Source of the DNA: Streptomyces typhae
GTDB taxonomy: Bacteria > Actinomycetota > Actinomycetes > Streptomycetales > Streptomycetaceae
Assembly (NCBI RefSeq): GCF_009755605.1
Contig: NZ_WPNZ01000003.1
Coordinates: 186,001 to 250,000 of the forward strand
Direction: 5' to 3'
Length of the DNA stretch: 64,000 nt
Shown here: piece by piece, positions 7,951-15,642 of the stretch
Numbering within the stretch: the first letter of the stretch is position 1
Layout of the letters: each line of letters starts with the position of its first letter
The notes under the pieces: model-generated
What the model was told of the DNA's origin: nothing
The model's input: the letters and a program-made list of their open reading frames with translations, nothing else
Databases searched by the model: none
Translations under genes and position numbers: made by a program

Positions 7951-8085
7951 CCCCGTCAGGGGCGCGGGGAACGGCGCGCTCAGCGCGCGACAAGCCGCAG
8001 ACGCGTCTGCCGAGTGACCACGCAGACGCGTCTGCGGCCTTTCCGTGGCTGGCCGCGCCGTTCCCCGCGCCCCTGACGGGGCGCC
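7951..8085. repeat. Family A nested inverted repeat, copy A3
   Basis: The most perfect copy. The outer arms are exact complements over 27 bases (7952-7978 with 8058-8084, core GGGGCGCGGGGAACGGCGCG). The inner arms GCCGCAGACGCGTCTGC and GCAGACGCGTCTGCGGC pair exactly over 17 bases. Unlike the other copies it lies between two divergent genes (recD2 and the LacI gene), so a terminator role is not obvious. Confidence 0.9.
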
Positions 8086-8144
8086 CACGCCCGGCCAGGC
8101 GCCCACGCCAGTAACGATCGGGTCTCAGCGATGGGGCACGGGGT

Positions 8145-8190
8145 TGCCAGAAGCCCGCGTAATCGATTCAAATCCCTCGTGTAATCGATT
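8145..8190 (+). promoter_or_regulatory. ribose operon promoter with two LacI-type operators
   Basis: AATCGATT, a palindrome with the central CG typical of LacI-family sites, occurs at 8161-8168 and 8183-8190. The contexts are GTAATCGATTCA and GTAATCGATTCC, 22 bases centre to centre, about two helical turns. A candidate promoter TTGCCA (8145-8150), 17-base spacer, TCAAAT (8168-8173) overlaps the first site. Autorepression by the LacI protein encoded just downstream is likely. Confidence 0.75.
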
Positions 8191-8212
8191 CCACGAGGAG
8201 GTGGCATCGGCA

Positions 8213-9262
8213 GTGGCAGGCATCGGCATCAAGGATGTGGCCGCCCGTGCGGGCGTCTCCGTCGCGACGGTCTCGCGGGTCCTGAACGCGCACACGTCCG
8301 TGAGCCCCGCCGCCCGCGAGCGCGTGCTCGCCGCGGTGGAGGCGCTCGGCTACCGGCCCAACGCGCTCGCCAGGTCCCTCAGGACCGACCAGACGCGCAC
8401 GCTAGGCCTGATCATCAGCGACGTACTGAACCCCTACTTCACCGCGCTCGCCCGCTCCGTGGAGGAAGAGGCGCGCGCGCTCGGCTACAGCATCGTCTTC
8501 GGCAACGCCGACGAGCGGCCCGAGCTCCAGGACCACCACATCCGCACGCTCCTGGACCGCCGCATCGACGGACTCCTCGTGTCCCCCGCCGACGGCGGCT
8601 CCCCGCTCGTCCTCGACGCGGCGCGCGCGGGCACCCCGATGGTCTTCGTCGACCGCTGGATCCCCGGCGCGGACGTGCCCGTGGTGCGGTCCGACGGCCG
8701 GGCCGCGGTGCGCGACCTGGTCGCGCACCTGCACGGGCTCGGCCACCGCAGGCTCGCCATCATCGCGGGCCCGGCGGCCACCACCACCGGCAGCGAGCGC
8801 GTGGCCGCGTTCCGGGAGGCGCTCGCCGCGTACGGGATCGCGCTGCCGGACGCCTACATCGGCCAGGGCGACTTCCAGGCGGCGAGCGGACGGCGCGCCA
8901 CCGAGCGCTTCCTGGCCCTGCCCGAGCCCCCCGAAGTGGTGTTCGCCGCCGACAACCTGATGGCGCTCGGCGCCCTCGACGCGATCCGCGCGCGCGGCCT
9001 GCGCGTCCCGCACGACATCGCGCTCGCCGCGTTCGACGACATCCCCTGGTTCGTGCACACCGATCCGCCCCTCACGGCCATCGCCCAGCCCACGGAGGAG
9101 CTCGGCAGGGCCGCGGTGCGCGCCCTCACCGATCTGATCGAGGGCCGCACCCCGGAGTCCGTGACCCTGCCCGCCCGGCTCGTCGTACGGAACTCGTGCG
9201 GTGAGCGCACCACGACCGCAGCGACCCGAGCGACCTTGGCGACCCGAAGGAGCGACGCATGA
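8213..9262 (+). CDS. LacI-family repressor of the ribose-type operon
   Basis: A 349-residue LacI/GalR regulator. Residues 3-25 (IKDVAARAGVSVATVSRVLN) are the helix-turn-helix, followed by the hinge region and a periplasmic-binding-protein-like sensor domain (LGLIISDVLNPYF, then VFVDRW, GHRRLAIIAG, AFDDIPW). The GTG at 8213 is chosen because GAGGAG ends about 12 bases upstream and HTH homology begins at once; the frame is open further upstream only through the family A repeat. It overlaps the ABC ATPase gene by ATGA, so it is the first gene of the operon it probably represses. The inducer is presumably ribose or a related pentose, inferred from rbsK and rbsD downstream. Confidence 0.9.
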   Translation: MAGIGIKDVAARAGVSVATVSRVLNAHTSVSPAARERVLAAVEALGYRPNALARSLRTDQTRTLGLIISDVLNPYFTALARSVEEEARALGYSIVFGNADERPELQDHHIRTLLDRRIDGLLVSPADGGSPLVLDAARAGTPMVFVDRWIPGADVPVVRSDGRAAVRDLVAHLHGLGHRRLAIIAGPAATTTGSERVAAFREALAAYGIALPDAYIGQGDFQAASGRRATERFLALPEPPEVVFAADNLMALGALDAIRARGLRVPHDIALAAFDDIPWFVHTDPPLTAIAQPTEELGRAAVRALTDLIEGRTPESVTLPARLVVRNSCGERTTTAATRATLATRRSDA

Positions 9263-11016
9263 GCGGCCCCGCGCAGGACGCCCAGGACGCCCAGGAACAG
9301 CAGGATTCCGCCACCGGCGCCCCCGAACTGCTGCGCGTCGAGGGCATCCGCAAGGCCTTCCCCGGTGTCGTGGCCCTGGACGGCGTGGACTTCGACCTGC
9401 GCGGCGGCGAAGTGCACGTCCTGCTCGGCGAGAACGGCGCGGGCAAGAGCACGCTCATCAAGATGTTCTCGGGCGCCCACCAGCCCGACGCCGGGCGGAT
9501 CCTCGTCGGCGGCGAGGAGGTGCGCGTGCAGGGCGCGCAGGACGCCGAGCGGCTCGGGATCGCCACCATCCACCAGGAGTTCAACCTCGTCCCCGACCTC
9601 ACGGTCGCCGAGAACATCTTCCTGGGCCGCCAGCCCCGCCGCTTCGGCCTCATCGACCGCGGGCGGATGGAGGCCGACGCCGCCGAGCTCCTCGCGCGCG
9701 TGGGCGTCGACGTGTCGCCGCGCGCCCGCTGCCGCGGCCTCGGCATCGCCCGGCTTCAGATGGTGGAGATCGCCAAGGCGCTCAGCCTGCACGCGCGCGT
9801 GCTCGTCATGGACGAGCCGACGGCCGTGCTCACCTCCGAGGAGGTGGAGAAGCTCTTCGCCCTAGTGCGCGGCCTGCGCGCCGACGGTGTCGGCGTCGTC
9901 TTCATCACCCACCACCTGGAGGAGATCGCCGCGCTCGGCGACCGCGTCAGCGTGCTGCGGGACGGCCGCAGCGTGGGCCGGGTGCCCGCGTCGACGCCCG
10001 AGGACGAACTGGTCCGCCTGATGGTGGGCCGCTCCATCGAGCAGCAGTACCCGCGCGAGCGGACCGCGGCCCCCGAACAGCCGGACGGCGCGGCCCCGTT
10101 GCTGCGCGTCCGCGGCCTCACCCGCAGCGGTGTCTTCCACGACGTCGGCTTCGAGGTGCGCGCCGGTGAGGTCGTCGGCGTGGCGGGGCTCGTGGGCGCG
10201 GGCCGCACCGAGGTGGCGCGGGCCGTGTTCGGCGCGGACCCCTACGACGCGGGCACGGTGGAGGTCGCGGGCCGGGCGCTGCCGCGGCACGACGTGTACG
10301 CGGCGACGCGGGCCGGCATCGGCCTCGTACCGGAGGACCGCAAGGGCCAGGGCCTGCTCCTCGACGCGTCCGTCGAGGAGAACCTCGGCCTGGTGACGCT
10401 GCGGGCGGCGACGCGGGCGGGGCTCGTGGACCGGGGTGCGCAGCGGGCCGCGGCCGAGCGGATCGCCGGGCGGCTCGGGGTGCGGATGGCCGGGCTCGGC
10501 CAGCATGTGCGCACCCTCTCCGGCGGCAACCAGCAGAAGGTCGTCATCGGCAAGTGGCTGCTCGCCGAGGCCAGGGTCCTGATCCTCGACGAGCCGACGC
10601 GCGGCATCGACGTCGGCGCGAAGGTCGAGATCTACCAGCTCGTCAACGAACTCACTGCCGCCGGACACGCCGTCCTGATGATCTCCAGTGATCTGCCGGA
10701 GGTCCTCGGCATGAGCGACCGGGTCCTGGTCATGGCCCACGGCCGCCTCGCGGGCGAACTCGGCGCGGACGAGGCGACGCAGGACGCGGTGATGGCACTG
10801 GCGGTCGGCTCGGGCACGGGGGCGCAACCGGCACACCCGGCACACCCGGCACACCCGGCACACGACACCACCACGTCCGCGGGCGGCACCACCACCCCCA
10901 CGCGCGGCACCACCACCCCCGCGGGCGACGACTCCACCCCCACGGACGGCGCCATGAAGGGCTCCGCCCCCACGGACGGCGGCACGAAGGAGGAGGGCTC
11001 CCGTGGCAACCACTGA
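9259..11016 (+). CDS. rbsA: ribose-type ABC transporter ATP-binding protein
   Basis: A 585-residue double ATPase of the RbsA/XylG class that energises sugar import. The first domain has Walker A GENGAGKST and Walker B VLVMDEPTAVLT. The second has the degenerate P-loop GLVGAGRTE normal for this class, then LSGGNQQKVVIGKW and LILDEPTRGIDVGA. The last about 65 residues are a Thr/Pro/Ala/Gly-rich tail made by short DNA repeats (a GGCACACCC unit around 10840-10860, then ACCACCACCCCC units). The tail has no family counterpart that I recognise. The gene is coupled to the LacI gene by ATGA and its tail overlaps the next gene by 14 bases. Confidence 0.93.
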   Translation: MSGPAQDAQDAQEQQDSATGAPELLRVEGIRKAFPGVVALDGVDFDLRGGEVHVLLGENGAGKSTLIKMFSGAHQPDAGRILVGGEEVRVQGAQDAERLGIATIHQEFNLVPDLTVAENIFLGRQPRRFGLIDRGRMEADAAELLARVGVDVSPRARCRGLGIARLQMVEIAKALSLHARVLVMDEPTAVLTSEEVEKLFALVRGLRADGVGVVFITHHLEEIAALGDRVSVLRDGRSVGRVPASTPEDELVRLMVGRSIEQQYPRERTAAPEQPDGAAPLLRVRGLTRSGVFHDVGFEVRAGEVVGVAGLVGAGRTEVARAVFGADPYDAGTVEVAGRALPRHDVYAATRAGIGLVPEDRKGQGLLLDASVEENLGLVTLRAATRAGLVDRGAQRAAAERIAGRLGVRMAGLGQHVRTLSGGNQQKVVIGKWLLAEARVLILDEPTRGIDVGAKVEIYQLVNELTAAGHAVLMISSDLPEVLGMSDRVLVMAHGRLAGELGADEATQDAVMALAVGSGTGAQPAHPAHPAHPAHDTTTSAGGTTTPTRGTTTPAGDDSTPTDGAMKGSAPTDGGTKEEGSRGNH

Positions 11017-13096
11017 CACCCGGCCGGACAAGACGGGCTCCGGCGGCGCGGGAGGCGGCCTCGATCTGCGCCGCGTCCTGCTCGACAACGGCGCGCTCAG
11101 CGCCCTCGTGGTCCTCGTGGTCGCGCTGTCGCTGCTCTCCGGCGACTTCCTCACCACGCAGAACCTCCTGAACGTCGGCGTGCAGGCGGCCGTGACCGCG
11201 ATCCTCGCGTTCGGCGTCACCTTCGTCATCGTCGCGGCGGGCATCGACCTGTCGGTCGGTTCGGTGGCGGCCCTGTCGGCGACGGTGCTCGCCTGGACGG
11301 CGACGAAGGAGGGCGTACCCGTCTGGATCGCGGTGCTCCTCGCGGTCGCCACGGGTATCGCGTGCGGTGTGGTCAACGGCGCGCTCGTCGCGTACGGGAA
11401 ACTGCCGCCGTTCATCGCGACGCTCGCGATGCTGTCGATCGGCCGCGGCCTGTCCCTGGTGATCTCGCAGGGCAGCCCGATCCCGTTCCCCGAGTCGGTC
11501 TCCAAGGTCGGCGACACGCTCGGCGGCCGGCTCCCGGTACCGGTCATCGTGATGGTGGCGATGGGTGTGATCACCGCGGTGATCCTGTCCCGTACGTACA
11601 TCGGCCGCTCCATGTACGCGATCGGCGGCAACGAGGAGGCCGCGCGCCTCTCGGGCCTGCGGGTCAAGCGGCAGAAGATCGTCATCTACGCCCTGTCGGG
11701 CCTGTTCGCGGCCGTCGCGGGCATCGTCCTCGCCTCCCGGCTCGTCTCGGCGCAGCCGCAGGCCGCGCAGGGTTACGAGCTGGACGCCATCGCGGCGGTC
11801 GTCATCGGCGGCGCCAGCCTCGCGGGCGGCGTCGGCAAGGCGTCGGGCACGCTGATCGGCGCGCTGATCCTCGCGGTCCTGCGCAACGGCCTCAACCTCC
11901 TGTCCGTGTCGGCGTTCTGGCAGCAGGTCGTCATCGGTGTCGTGATCGCGCTCGCCGTCCTCCTGGACACGCTGCGCAGGAAGGCCGGTGCGGGTGCCGG
12001 GGCGGGCGGGGCCGCGGGCGGTACGGCGTCCGGTGCGGGCCGCAAGGGGCCGCAGGCGCTCAAGTACACGGTCGCGGCCGTGGTCGCCGCCGCCGTGATC
12101 GCCGCGGTGTCGGTGTTCAGCTCCGGTTCGTCCGGCTCGTCCGGCTCGTCCACGAAGATCGGCCTGTCCCTTTCGACCCTCAACAACCCCTTCTTCGTCC
12201 AGATGAAGGAGGGAGCGCAGGCGGAGGCCAGGAGGGCGGGCGTCGACCTGACCGTCACGGACGCGCAGAACGACGCCTCCCAGCAGGCCAACCAGTTGCA
12301 GAACTTCACCAGCGGCAGCATGAAGGCGGTCATCGTCAACCCGGTGGACTCCGACGCCGTGGGCCCGGCCGCGCGAGCTGCGAACAAGGCCGACATTCCC
12401 GTGGTCGCCGCGGACCGCGGTGTGAACAAGGCCGACGTCGCCACCCTGGTCGCCTCCGACAACGTCGCGGGCGGCAAGCAGGCGGCGAAGGCCCTCGCCG
12501 ACAAGCTCGGCGGCAAGGGCGAGGTGATCGTGCTCCAGGGCACGGCGGGCACCTCCGCGAGCCGTGAGCGCGGCCAGGGCTTCGCCGAGGGCATCAAGGC
12601 CTACCCCGGCATCAAGGTCGTCGCCGAGCAGCCCGCCGACTTCGACCGCACCAAGGGCCTGGACGTCATGACCAATCTGCTCCAGGGCAACCGGGGCGTG
12701 GACGGCGTGTTCGCGGAGAACGACGAGATGGCGCTCGGCGCTGCCAAGGCCCTCGGCGCCAAGGCGGGCAAGTCGGTGCAGGTCGTCGGCTTCGACGGCA
12801 CCCCCGACGGCCTGAAGGCGGTCGAGGCGGGCACGCTGTACGCGTCGGTGGCGCAGCAGCCAGCCGAGCTGGGCCGGATCGCGGTGCGCAACGCGATCGC
12901 CGCGGCGGACGACAAGGAGGTCGACGCGGTGGTGAAGGTGCCGGTGAAGGTGGTCACGGCCGGGAACGTGGCACGGTTCAAGAGAGCGCGGCGGCACCCC
13001 GGCCGCGCGGGCGGTGGCGACCGCACAGCCGTGCGGAAGGCAGGCAGCGACTGCACAGCCGTGCGGAGGGCGAACGGCGACTGCACAGCCGTGTGA
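11003..13096 (+). CDS. fused ribose-type ABC permease and substrate-binding protein
   Basis: A 697-residue protein combining two normally separate transport subunits. Residues about 20-320 are an RbsC-type permease (NVGVQAAVTAILAFGVTF, AAGIDLSVGSVAALSA and several membrane helices). After an Ala/Gly linker and another membrane helix, a Ser/Gly spacer leads into an RbsB-type binding protein from about residue 390 (IGLSLSTLNNPFFVQMKEGA, then VVAADRGV, GFAEGI, VVGFDGTPDGL). The binding domain is thus tethered to the membrane outside the cell. The GTG start lies within the end of rbsA. The C-terminal tail (about 40 residues) is encoded by 30-base hairpin repeats. I recall a similar fused protein in S. 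coelicolor, so the fusion is probably conserved. Confidence 0.9.
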   Translation: MATTDTRPDKTGSGGAGGGLDLRRVLLDNGALSALVVLVVALSLLSGDFLTTQNLLNVGVQAAVTAILAFGVTFVIVAAGIDLSVGSVAALSATVLAWTATKEGVPVWIAVLLAVATGIACGVVNGALVAYGKLPPFIATLAMLSIGRGLSLVISQGSPIPFPESVSKVGDTLGGRLPVPVIVMVAMGVITAVILSRTYIGRSMYAIGGNEEAARLSGLRVKRQKIVIYALSGLFAAVAGIVLASRLVSAQPQAAQGYELDAIAAVVIGGASLAGGVGKASGTLIGALILAVLRNGLNLLSVSAFWQQVVIGVVIALAVLLDTLRRKAGAGAGAGGAAGGTASGAGRKGPQALKYTVAAVVAAAVIAAVSVFSSGSSGSSGSSTKIGLSLSTLNNPFFVQMKEGAQAEARRAGVDLTVTDAQNDASQQANQLQNFTSGSMKAVIVNPVDSDAVGPAARAANKADIPVVAADRGVNKADVATLVASDNVAGGKQAAKALADKLGGKGEVIVLQGTAGTSASRERGQGFAEGIKAYPGIKVVAEQPADFDRTKGLDVMTNLLQGNRGVDGVFAENDEMALGAAKALGAKAGKSVQVVGFDGTPDGLKAVEAGTLYASVAQQPAELGRIAVRNAIAAADDKEVDAVVKVPVKVVTAGNVARFKRARRHPGRAGGGDRTAVRKAGSDCTAVRRANGDCTAV

Positions 13097-13124
13097 AAAG
13101 GCGAGGCGGCTGCGCAGCCATGCG
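13022..13124 (+). repeat. four hairpin-forming tandem units at the end of the permease-binding protein gene
   Basis: Units CGCACAGCCGTGCGG (13022-13036), TGCACAGCCGTGCGG (13052), TGCACAGCCGTGTGA (13082) and TGCGCAGCCATGCGG (13110) repeat every 28-30 bases. Each can fold as a small hairpin (GCAC around AGCC). The first three encode the protein tail, and the third contains the stop codon. The array fills most of the gap before rbsK. Confidence 0.85.
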
Positions 13125-13147
13125 GGAACAGGAAAGGCAGAACCACG

Positions 13148-14131
13148 ATGGATGACTACGACCTGCTGGTCGTGGGGTCGGCCAACGCCGACCTGGTGAC
13201 GGCCGTCGAGCGGCGGCCCGGTGCCGGTGAGACGGTGCTCGGCTCGGACCTGGCGGTCCATCCGGGCGGCAAGGGCGCGAACCAGGCGGTGGCGGCGGGC
13301 CGTCTCGGGGCGCGCACGGCGCTGCTGGCCCGGGTGGGCGACGACGCGTACGGCAGGCTGCTCCTGGAGTCGCAGCGTTCGGCGGGCGTGGACACGGTGG
13401 GGGTCCTGGTGGGCGGCGCGCCGACCGGGGTCGCCCTGATCACGGTGGACCCGTCGGGCGACAACAGCATCGTGGTGGCGCCGGGTGCCAACTCCCGGCT
13501 GACGCCGGGGGACGTGCGGGCGGCGGGGAGCCTGTTCGAGGCGGCCCGGGTGGTGTCGACGCAGTTGGAGATTCCGCTGGAGACGGTCGCCGAGGTGGTG
13601 CGGGTGCTGCCCGCGGGGACCCGTCTTGTCCTGAACCCGTCGCCGCCCGCCCCGCTGCCCGAGGAGGTCCTCGGGGCCTGCGATCCGCTGGTGGTGAACG
13701 AGCACGAGGCGCGGGTGATCCTGCGGGGTGCGGGTGCCGAGGTGCCGGCGGAGCCCGAGGACTGGGCGCGGCGGCTCCTCGCACTGGGTCCGAAGTCGGT
13801 GGTGGTGACTCTCGGCGGCGATGGCGCCCTCGTCGCGGGCCCGGACGGGACGGCGCGGGTGCCGTCGGTGGAGGTCGACGCCGTGGACACGACGGGTGCC
13901 GGGGACGCGTTCACGGCGGCGCTCGGGTGGCGTCTCGGTGCGGGCGACGATCTGGAGACCGCGGCGCGGTACGCGGCGAAGGTGGGGGCGCTCGCGGTGA
14001 CGCGGGCCGGGGCGCAGGTGTCGTACCCGTCGGGCGAGGAGGTGGCGGCGCTCGACGCGGCATCCGACGCGACATCCGACGTGGCATCCGACGAGACGGG
14101 CGGGCCGGTGTCGCGGGGTGGGGCGCGGTGA
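13148..14131 (+). CDS. rbsK: ribokinase
   Basis: A 327-residue PfkB-family sugar kinase that phosphorylates ribose to ribose 5-phosphate after import. The family motifs are present: N-terminal VVGSANADLV, the substrate motif GGKGANQAV near residue 40, and the C-terminal DTTGAGDAFTAAL near residue 245 with the catalytic Asp. The C-terminus carries an extra Ser/Asp-rich repeat (ASDATSDVASDETG). The ATG at 13148 starts directly at the conserved sequence. It overlaps rbsD by GTGA, so the two are translationally coupled. Confidence 0.93.
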   Translation: MDDYDLLVVGSANADLVTAVERRPGAGETVLGSDLAVHPGGKGANQAVAAGRLGARTALLARVGDDAYGRLLLESQRSAGVDTVGVLVGGAPTGVALITVDPSGDNSIVVAPGANSRLTPGDVRAAGSLFEAARVVSTQLEIPLETVAEVVRVLPAGTRLVLNPSPPAPLPEEVLGACDPLVVNEHEARVILRGAGAEVPAEPEDWARRLLALGPKSVVVTLGGDGALVAGPDGTARVPSVEVDAVDTTGAGDAFTAALGWRLGAGDDLETAARYAAKVGALAVTRAGAQVSYPSGEEVAALDAASDATSDVASDETGGPVSRGGAR

Positions 14132-14523
14132 AGAGGGCAGGGATACTCAACCGGAGTCTCGCGGGTGCCGTGGCGGAGCTGGGGCACGGCGACCGGGTCC
14201 TGGTGTGTGACGCGGGGATGCCGGTGCCGGCGGGGCCGCGGGTGGTGGACCTGGCGTTCGTCGCCGGGGTGCCGTCGTTCGCGCAGGTCCTGGACGGGCT
14301 GCTCGCGGAGCTGGTGGTGGAGGGCGCGGTGGCGGCGCGGGAGGTCCGGGAGGCGGGGGCGGGGACGGCGGCGCTGCTGGAGCGGCGTTTTCCGGGGGCG
14401 GCTCTGCGTCTGGTCGGGCACGAGGAGCTGAAGGAGTTGTCGGCGGGGGCGCGGCTCGTCGTCCGTACCGGGGAGGCGACTCCGTACGCGAATGTGCTGC
14501 TGACGTGCGGGGTGTTCTTCTGA
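14128..14523 (+). CDS. rbsD: D-ribose pyranase
   Basis: A 131-residue RbsD/FucU-family mutarotase. It converts beta-pyranose ribose to the furanose form used by ribokinase. The family start is clear: ILNRSLAGAVAELGHGDRVL followed by VCDAGMPVP, with the catalytic histidine in LGHGD. The C-terminal RTGEATPYANVLLTCGVFF also fits. The GTG at 14128 overlaps the rbsK stop (GTGA). It is the last gene of the operon, and a strong hairpin follows at 14638-14671. Confidence 0.93.
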   Translation: MKRAGILNRSLAGAVAELGHGDRVLVCDAGMPVPAGPRVVDLAFVAGVPSFAQVLDGLLAELVVEGAVAAREVREAGAGTAALLERRFPGAALRLVGHEELKELSAGARLVVRTGEATPYANVLLTCGVFF

Positions 14524-14838
14524 TGTGAGGAGTGGCCGGGGCGCGGCCTGGGCGGTGGGCGCGTCGGCTGTGGGCGCCCCTGGGTGGCGGTGGGTGGCCG
14601 TTGGCGCCTGGGTGGGCGCGGGCGGCTGTGGACGTTTCGAGGGGGCCCTGTCCGTCGACCGGGCCCCCTCGCTTTCCCTCCCCTTGCCAGTGCTCTGCGG
14701 ATCCCCCCGGATCCCCCCACCAGAGCTTCTGACACCCAGTACGACCCGTGTGGTGGGGGAAGGGTTGCACGACTTCGGCAAGTTCCCCCGGAAGATTTCG
14801 GCGTGCCGACGTACCGTCCCGGACGTAGCGTTTCGCCC
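14524..14838. other. gap between rbsD and the DUF937 gene
   Basis: The first half is G-rich with no credible frame. The rbs operon terminator is at 14638-14671. The last 150 bases presumably hold the promoter of the next gene, but I cannot pick a convincing -35/-10 pair. Confidence 0.6.
14638..14677 (+). terminator. terminator of the ribose operon
   Basis: CGAGGGGGCCC pairs exactly with GGGCCCCCTCG across a 12-base loop, followed by CTTTCCCTCC. It lies 115 bases after the rbsD stop. Confidence 0.85.
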
Positions 14839-15378
14839 ATGAGCGAGCAAACCTCATTCGAGCAGGACGTACTCACCGAGCTGGGCGACGACCGGCTGCG
14901 GGAGATCGCCGATGTCCTCGGTACGGATCCGGCGGGTGCGCAGGATGTCGTGGGCACGACGGTCTCGACACTCTCCGGGAGCCTGCGGGACACGGCGGAG
15001 ACGGCGGATCCCGCGGAGGCCGACGAGGTGCGGCAGGCGTTCGCGGAGGAGGCGCCGCTCCAGGGTGTGGCGACCTTGGGCGGTGGGCTCGGGGGGCTGC
15101 TCGGCGGGGGCATGATGGCCGGGGTGCTGAGCCGGCTGAGCAGGCCGGTGGCCAACGCTGTCGCGAAGAAGACCGGGCTCCCTGTCGCCACCGTGGTACG
15201 GGTCGTGGAGCTGCTGATCCCCGTCGTTCTGACGGTCCTCACCAAGCGGGCGCAGCGGGCGAAGGCGCCGGGGGCCGGGGGGTCCGGCCCCGGGGCGCCC
15301 AGGGCCGGGGGTGGGCCTGCGGGGGGCGGGCTCGGGGAATTGCTGGGGCAGATTCTGGGGGGTGGGGGGCGGAAGTAG
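14839..15378 (+). CDS. DUF937 family protein
   Basis: A 179-residue protein resembling the DUF937/YidB-like family: an acidic helical N-terminal half (FEQDVLTELGDDRLREIADV, then LGTDPAGAQDVVGTTVSTL) followed by a Gly-rich hydrophobic segment (about residues 73-100). The segment near 110-135 (AVAKKTGLPVATVVRVVELL, then IPVVLTVLTK) also matches. The C-terminus is a Gly/Pro/Ala tail ending LGGGGRK. The function of the family is unknown. The ATG at 14839 is where the homology-like part begins; the frame upstream is only open by GC bias. It stands alone and converges on the epimerase operon, with a family B repeat between them. Confidence 0.75.
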   Translation: MSEQTSFEQDVLTELGDDRLREIADVLGTDPAGAQDVVGTTVSTLSGSLRDTAETADPAEADEVRQAFAEEAPLQGVATLGGGLGGLLGGGMMAGVLSRLSRPVANAVAKKTGLPVATVVRVVELLIPVVLTVLTKRAQRAKAPGAGGSGPGAPRAGGGPAGGGLGELLGQILGGGGRK

Positions 15379-15490
15379 GCGGTGCCTTCGCGGGGCGCCC
15401 CAGTCCCGCCCCTTCACCGCTGTGCCGATCAGCGGCTCCGCCGCGGGCAGGGGCGCTGCGCCCCCTGGACCCCAGCCCTGTCGGCGCTCC

Positions 15491-15593
15491 GCGCCTCGTC
15501 CTCAAACGCCGGACGGGCTGAAAATGCCCGCCCGAAGGGCGAAAAGGGCGGGCGTGTGGGGAAAAGCCCGTCCGGCGATTGAGGACGAGCGCG
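15491..15593. repeat. Family B inverted repeat, copy B1 (complete)
   Basis: GCCTCGTCCTCAAACGCCGG (from 15493), continuing ACGGGCT, pairs with AGCCCGTCCGG-CG-ATTGAGGACGAG (to 15589). Between them is a small CGCCC/GGGCG hairpin. It sits between two convergent genes and can act as a bidirectional terminator. Confidence 0.85.
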
Positions 15594-15642
15594 GCAGCGC
15601 GGGGGAAGGGCGGGCGGGTGGAGAGAGAAGGAGGGGTCGCCG

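Noticed and set aside
10730..13705. Very long minus-strand frame (about 990 codons) across the ribose operon
   Set aside because: The plus strand encodes clear RbsA, permease-binding protein and ribokinase; the antisense protein is Arg/His/Gly-rich with no domains.
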